Assembly (NCBI RefSeq): GCF_008386575.1
Contig: NZ_VUOA01000020.1
Coordinates: 1 to 64,000, forward strand
Origin: Salinarimonas soli
GTDB taxonomy: Bacteria > Pseudomonadota > Alphaproteobacteria > Rhizobiales > Beijerinckiaceae
Length of the DNA: 64,000 bases
Direction: 5' to 3'
The notes beneath the pieces are model-generated. The model was not told the DNA's origin and did not search any database. It saw only the letters and a list, made by a program, of their open reading frames with translations. Shown piece after piece: positions 60,643-64,000 of this stretch. How positions within the stretch are numbered: the stretch's first letter is position 1; each line of letters begins with the position of its first letter. The position numbers and the translations under genes are program-made.

Positions 60643-61452
60643 TTACTCCTGGCGCTGGCCGAAGAGCGAGAGCAGCATCTGGAACATGTTGATGAAGTTC
60701 AGGTAGAGCGACAGGGCGCCGAAGATCGACACCTTGGAGGCCGTCTGGGCGTCGAAGTCGCCGTAGACATACATCTCCTTGAGGCGCTGCGTATCGTAGG
60801 CCGTGAGGCCCGCGAAGATCAGCACGCCCACCACCGACACCGCGAAGGCCAGCGCGCTGGAAGCGATGAAGATGTTCACGAGCGACGCGATCATCAGGCC
60901 GATGAGGCCCATGATCAGGAACGAGCCCATGCCCGACAGGCTGCGCTTCGTGGTGTAGCCCCACAGGGACAGGCCGCCGAAGGCCGCCGCCGTGATGAAG
61001 AACACCTGCGTGATCGACTGGCCGGTGTAGATCGCGAAGATCGAGGCGAGCGACAGGCCCATCACGGCCGAGAAGGCCAGGAAGGTCGTGCGCGCCGACG
61101 AGGCGCTCATCTGCTCCATGCGGAACGAGAAGAGGAAGATGAAGGCCAGCGGCGCCAGCATGACGACCCACTTCAGCGGCGAGCCGTAGATGGTGTAGCC
61201 CAGCGGCGTCAGGAACTGGCCGCCCATGCGGACGGCGCGGCCGCCGGCCTGATAGGCCAGCGAGGCGTCGCCCGTGAAGGCGAGCATGGACAAGCCCAGC
61301 GCCACCACACCGGTCACGGCGAGGCCGAGCGTCATGTTGTTGTACACGCCCAGCATGAACGAGCGCAGGCCCTGGTCGATCTCCGCCTGGGAGCGCACCT
61401 GGGCGCCGTAGCCGTACTGGGTGTACTGGTTCGTGTCGTATGGCTGTTGCAT
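60643..61452 (-). CDS. Bax inhibitor-1/YccA-family membrane protein
   Basis: ATG 61452, 269 residues, about seven membrane helices. The N-terminus is cytoplasmic (MQQPYDTNQYTQYGYGAQVR, SQAEIDQGLRSFMLGVYNNM). Family blocks: TLGLAVTGVVALGLSMLAFT, MSASSARTTFLAFSAVMGLS, IYTGQSITQVFFITAAAFGG, and GLTAYDTQRLKEMYVYGD with the conserved aspartate of the di-aspartyl pH sensor. Members are calcium- or stress-related channels of the inner membrane. Monocistronic with its own terminator. Confidence 0.95.
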   Translation of the reverse strand: MQQPYDTNQYTQYGYGAQVRSQAEIDQGLRSFMLGVYNNMTLGLAVTGVVALGLSMLAFTGDASLAYQAGGRAVRMGGQFLTPLGYTIYGSPLKWVVMLAPLAFIFLFSFRMEQMSASSARTTFLAFSAVMGLSLASIFAIYTGQSITQVFFITAAAFGGLSLWGYTTKRSLSGMGSFLIMGLIGLMIASLVNIFIASSALAFAVSVVGVLIFAGLTAYDTQRLKEMYVYGDFDAQTASKVSIFGALSLYLNFINMFQMLLSLFGQRQE

Positions 61453-61667
61453 GGGAGTCCTCAGAAACACTCCGCGTGGATGAATCTTGACGGGCTCACG
61501 CGACCCTCGTGCGCCGTTCTCCGGCGTCGTCCAGGAATATGTGGTTTTCCGCATCGCTCCGCAAGAGGCTAAACCTGCGGCGGTCGAAACTTCGAAGCAT
61601 AATGAAGTCTAAACCGCCAAAACTTCCATTCCACGCGGAAAAGCCGGAGTTTTGTGAGTAGCTGAAT

Positions 61668-64000
61668 TCATAGATTGCGCAGGAAAGGCGCAGGCTTTTG
61701 GCTCAGGATTCGCCAAGTTCCCACAAGACCGAGGGTGATCGTCACAAGAACCGCCGATGCAGCCGCGATGACGGCGCCCGACAGCGCGAGCGTGAAATCC
61801 ATCTGCATCATGGTCGACACGATGAGCCAGCCCGCGAGCGAGCCCGCCACGAGGCCGAAGGCGGCGGTGGCGAGCCCCAGCGCCCCGTATTCGAGAGCAT
61901 AGGCCAGCAGCAGGCGGCCGCGGGTGGCTCCCAAGGTCTTGAGCACCACCGCGTCGTAGAGACGCGCGCGATGCCCTGCGGCGAGCGCGCCCGCGAGCAC
62001 GAGCACGCTGGCCGCCAGCGCGATGGTGCTCGCGCCTCGGATGGCGAGGATGAGCTGCGAGACCACGTCGTTCACGGCCTCCAGGGCGTCCTTGACCCGC
62101 ACGCTCGTCACGCCGGGGAAGACCTTGGCGGTGTCGCGCAGGATCGCGGCCTCGCGGGCGGGGTCGGCGCCCTCGGGGAGGGTGGCGGTGGCCAGGTGCG
62201 TGTGGGGCGCGCCCGCGAAGGTGTTGGGCGAGAATACCATGACGAAGTTGATGCCGATGGAGCGCCATTCCACGCGGCGGAAATTGGCGATCCGGGCCGT
62301 GATGTTGCGGCCGAGCACGTTGACCGTGATCTCGTCGCCGATGGCGAGCCCCAGGCCCCGGCCGATGCGCTCGTCGAAGGAGACGAGGTTCGAGCCGGTG
62401 TGGTCGGGCGCCCACCACTGCCCCGAGACGAGCTTTGAGCCCTCGGGGAGCGACTGCGCGTAGGTGATGCCCCGGTCGCCGTCGAGCACCCAGGCGATGT
62501 CCTCCGCGGCCTTGATCTCGGCGACCGGCGTGCCCTTGATGGCCACGAGGCGCCCGCGCATCATCGGTACGCGCTGGATCCGGGCGCCCGGCGCCTCGGC
62601 GCTCAGGTGCGCGTCGAACTCGGCGGCCTGGGAATTGGGGATGTCGAGGAAGAAGAAGTTCGGCGCCTTGTCGGGCAGGGTCTGGGTGAGCTGGCGCGTC
62701 ATGTTGGCGTCGATGAGGCTCAGCGCCACGAGGAGCGTGATGCCGAGGCCGAGCGACAGGACGAGGGAGGGCGTGAGGGCGCCGGGCCGGTGGATGTTGG
62801 CGAGCGCGAGCCGTGGCGCCGCCATGCGCGGGCGCGGCAGGCGGCGCGCGAGCGCCATGAGGCCGACGGCGACCACCCGCAGGAGCACGAAGGCGCCCGC
62901 CGCCGCCGCGATGAAGGTCATCGCCACCCGCCGGTCGAAGGCGGTCGCCACCGAGATCGCGACGAGGGCTCCGACCGCGAGCACGAGCGCCACCACGTAG
63001 CGCCGCCGCGGCCAGCGCCGCTCGGGCGCGATCTGGTCGCGGAACAGGCCCGAGACCTGCACGTCGTGGGCCCGGCCCAAGGGACCGATGGCGAAGGCGA
63101 GCGCCGTGAGGGCGCCGTAGAGCGCGGCGAGCCCGAGCTCGCCGGGAGCGATGGTGGGGGCGATGGGGATCGGCAGGGCCTCGCCCAGCGTGCCCGCGAG
63201 CACGAAGGGGAGCGCCGCGCCGAGCGCGAGCCCGATGGCAATGCCCACGCCCGCGATGAGCATGACCTGCACGAGATAGATCGCCACCACCTGCGAGCCC
63301 GGCGCGCCGAGGCTCTTCAAGGTTGCGATGGTCTCGCGCTTGCCGTCGACGAAGCCGCGCACCGCGTTCGCCACGCCCACCCCGCCCACGATGAGGGCCG
63401 TGAGCCCCACAAGCGTCAGGAACTGGGCGAAGCGCTCGATGTTGCGGGCAAAGCGCGGATCGGCGTTCACCCGCGAGCGCACCTCCCACCCGGCCTCGGG
63501 CGCCTCCCGGGCGATCGCGGCCTCGACGCGGGTGAGGTCGGCGTCGCTCGCGGCGTTGGAGGGCAGGTCGAGGCGGTAGGTCCAGCGGACGAGGCTGCCG
63601 GGCTGGAGCAGGCCCGTGGCCCGCAGCGTATCGGTGGAGACGAGGAGGCGCGGGCCGAAGCCGATGCCCGCCGCGATCTTGTCGGGCTCGGAGCGGATCG
63701 CGGCGCGAAGCTCCACGTCGGCGGTGCCGAGCTTGATGCGGTCGCCGAGCTTCAGGTCGAGGCGGGCGAGGAGGACGGGGTCGACGGCGGCCCCGGGGAC
63801 GCCGTCCCGGGTCTCCAGGAGCTCCTCGACGGGGAGCGGCGGCTCGCTCACGAGCTCGCCCACCGTCGGGTAGGCGCGGTCAACGGCCTTGAGTTCCACG
63901 AGCCCGGAGCCCTTGTCGCCGGCATTCGCCATGGCGCGCAGGGTCGCGATCGCGGAGAGATTCCCCCGCGCCCCGAGCACCGCCCGCTCGCGGTCCGTGG
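61668..64000 (-). CDS. FtsX-like ABC transporter permease (YbbP type), 5' end outside window
   Basis: The frame is open from the window's right edge to the stop at 61668, about 776 residues, and begins in mid-protein (ERAVLGARGNLSAIATLRAM). Two MacB/FtsX core permease modules are visible, each with several membrane helices (ALIVGGVGVANAVRGFVDGK, then RETIATLKSLGAPGSQVVAI; later VLKTLGATRGRLLLAYALEY). Extracytoplasmic domains lie between them. This large form pairs with a YbbA-like ATPase and has been linked to lipoprotein or lysophospholipase export; the ATPase should lie beyond the window. GA and KTLGA motifs mark the coupling helices. Confidence 0.92.
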   Translation of the reverse strand, partial: TDRERAVLGARGNLSAIATLRAMANAGDKGSGLVELKAVDRAYPTVGELVSEPPLPVEELLETRDGVPGAAVDPVLLARLDLKLGDRIKLGTADVELRAAIRSEPDKIAAGIGFGPRLLVSTDTLRATGLLQPGSLVRWTYRLDLPSNAASDADLTRVEAAIAREAPEAGWEVRSRVNADPRFARNIERFAQFLTLVGLTALIVGGVGVANAVRGFVDGKRETIATLKSLGAPGSQVVAIYLVQVMLIAGVGIAIGLALGAALPFVLAGTLGEALPIPIAPTIAPGELGLAALYGALTALAFAIGPLGRAHDVQVSGLFRDQIAPERRWPRRRYVVALVLAVGALVAISVATAFDRRVAMTFIAAAAGAFVLLRVVAVGLMALARRLPRPRMAAPRLALANIHRPGALTPSLVLSLGLGITLLVALSLIDANMTRQLTQTLPDKAPNFFFLDIPNSQAAEFDAHLSAEAPGARIQRVPMMRGRLVAIKGTPVAEIKAAEDIAWVLDGDRGITYAQSLPEGSKLVSGQWWAPDHTGSNLVSFDERIGRGLGLAIGDEITVNVLGRNITARIANFRRVEWRSIGINFVMVFSPNTFAGAPHTHLATATLPEGADPAREAAILRDTAKVFPGVTSVRVKDALEAVNDVVSQLILAIRGASTIALAASVLVLAGALAAGHRARLYDAVVLKTLGATRGRLLLAYALEYGALGLATAAFGLVAGSLAGWLIVSTMMQMDFTLALSGAVIAAASAVLVTITLGLVGTWRILSQKPAPFLRNL

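Overview
The window is high-GC alphaproteobacterial DNA, most likely Hyphomicrobiales and plausibly Methylobacteriaceae. The evidence is separate cobS and cobT cobaltochelatase genes, a 1.6-kb-residue NAD-glutamate dehydrogenase, CarD, a sigma-32 factor, a Suv3-type helicase, DUF2794 and DUF3108 genes, a sulfite dehydrogenase pair and a Ros/MucR regulator. The family assignment is inference from gene content, not from a search. A tRNA-Ser(GGA) gene at 28246-28335 separates two very different halves.

Positions 1-14.1 kb are accessory DNA: short, widely spaced genes, many of them 50-150-residue proteins of unknown function or single-helix membrane microproteins. They include a partial cytochrome P460, an XRE repressor-like protein, a Ros/MucR regulator without its zinc cysteines, a PilZ protein, a receiver-only protein, a truncated AraC regulator and broken gene relics. 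This stretch also carries three repeat families: a four-copy iteron-like repeat built from spaced TTAGC units, a two-copy terminator element, and a two-copy 33-bp gene-relic repeat.

Positions 14.15-24.53 kb look like a compact phage-satellite-like island. One leftward train encodes a sigma-like factor, a 114-residue protein, an AlpA-like helix-turn-helix protein, a 79-residue protein, a Prim-Pol/P-loop helicase, a ParB-fused DNA methyltransferase, a 54-residue protein and a P27-type terminase small subunit. Most of these genes overlap by 4 nt. Divergent from it is a rightward four-gene recombinase cassette (75-residue protein, DUF2924, serine recombinase, 137-residue protein), again with 4-nt overlaps. 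Between them lies a regulator with a winged-helix C-terminus. There is no large terminase, portal, capsid or tail gene. An orphan hybrid histidine kinase (24889-27816) lies between the island and the tRNA.

Positions 28.2-64 kb are ordinary, densely packed chromosome. They hold sulfite dehydrogenase (sorA/sorB-like), an SMR exporter, leuB, a DUF429-dehydratase-Nudix operon, a CitE-like lyase, BolA, a J-domain protein, cobS-cobT with an overlapping phytase-like exported protein, a VUT-family transporter, rpmB, DUF3108, the helicase, an S4 protein, fdxA, carD, rpoH-like, ybjQ, an NAD-GDH/MFS pair, an AhpD-like protein, DUF2794, an acetyltransferase pair, a Bax-inhibitor-1 protein and an FtsX-type permease cut by the window end. 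Several good intrinsic terminators and a 194-bp intergenic inverted repeat lie here.
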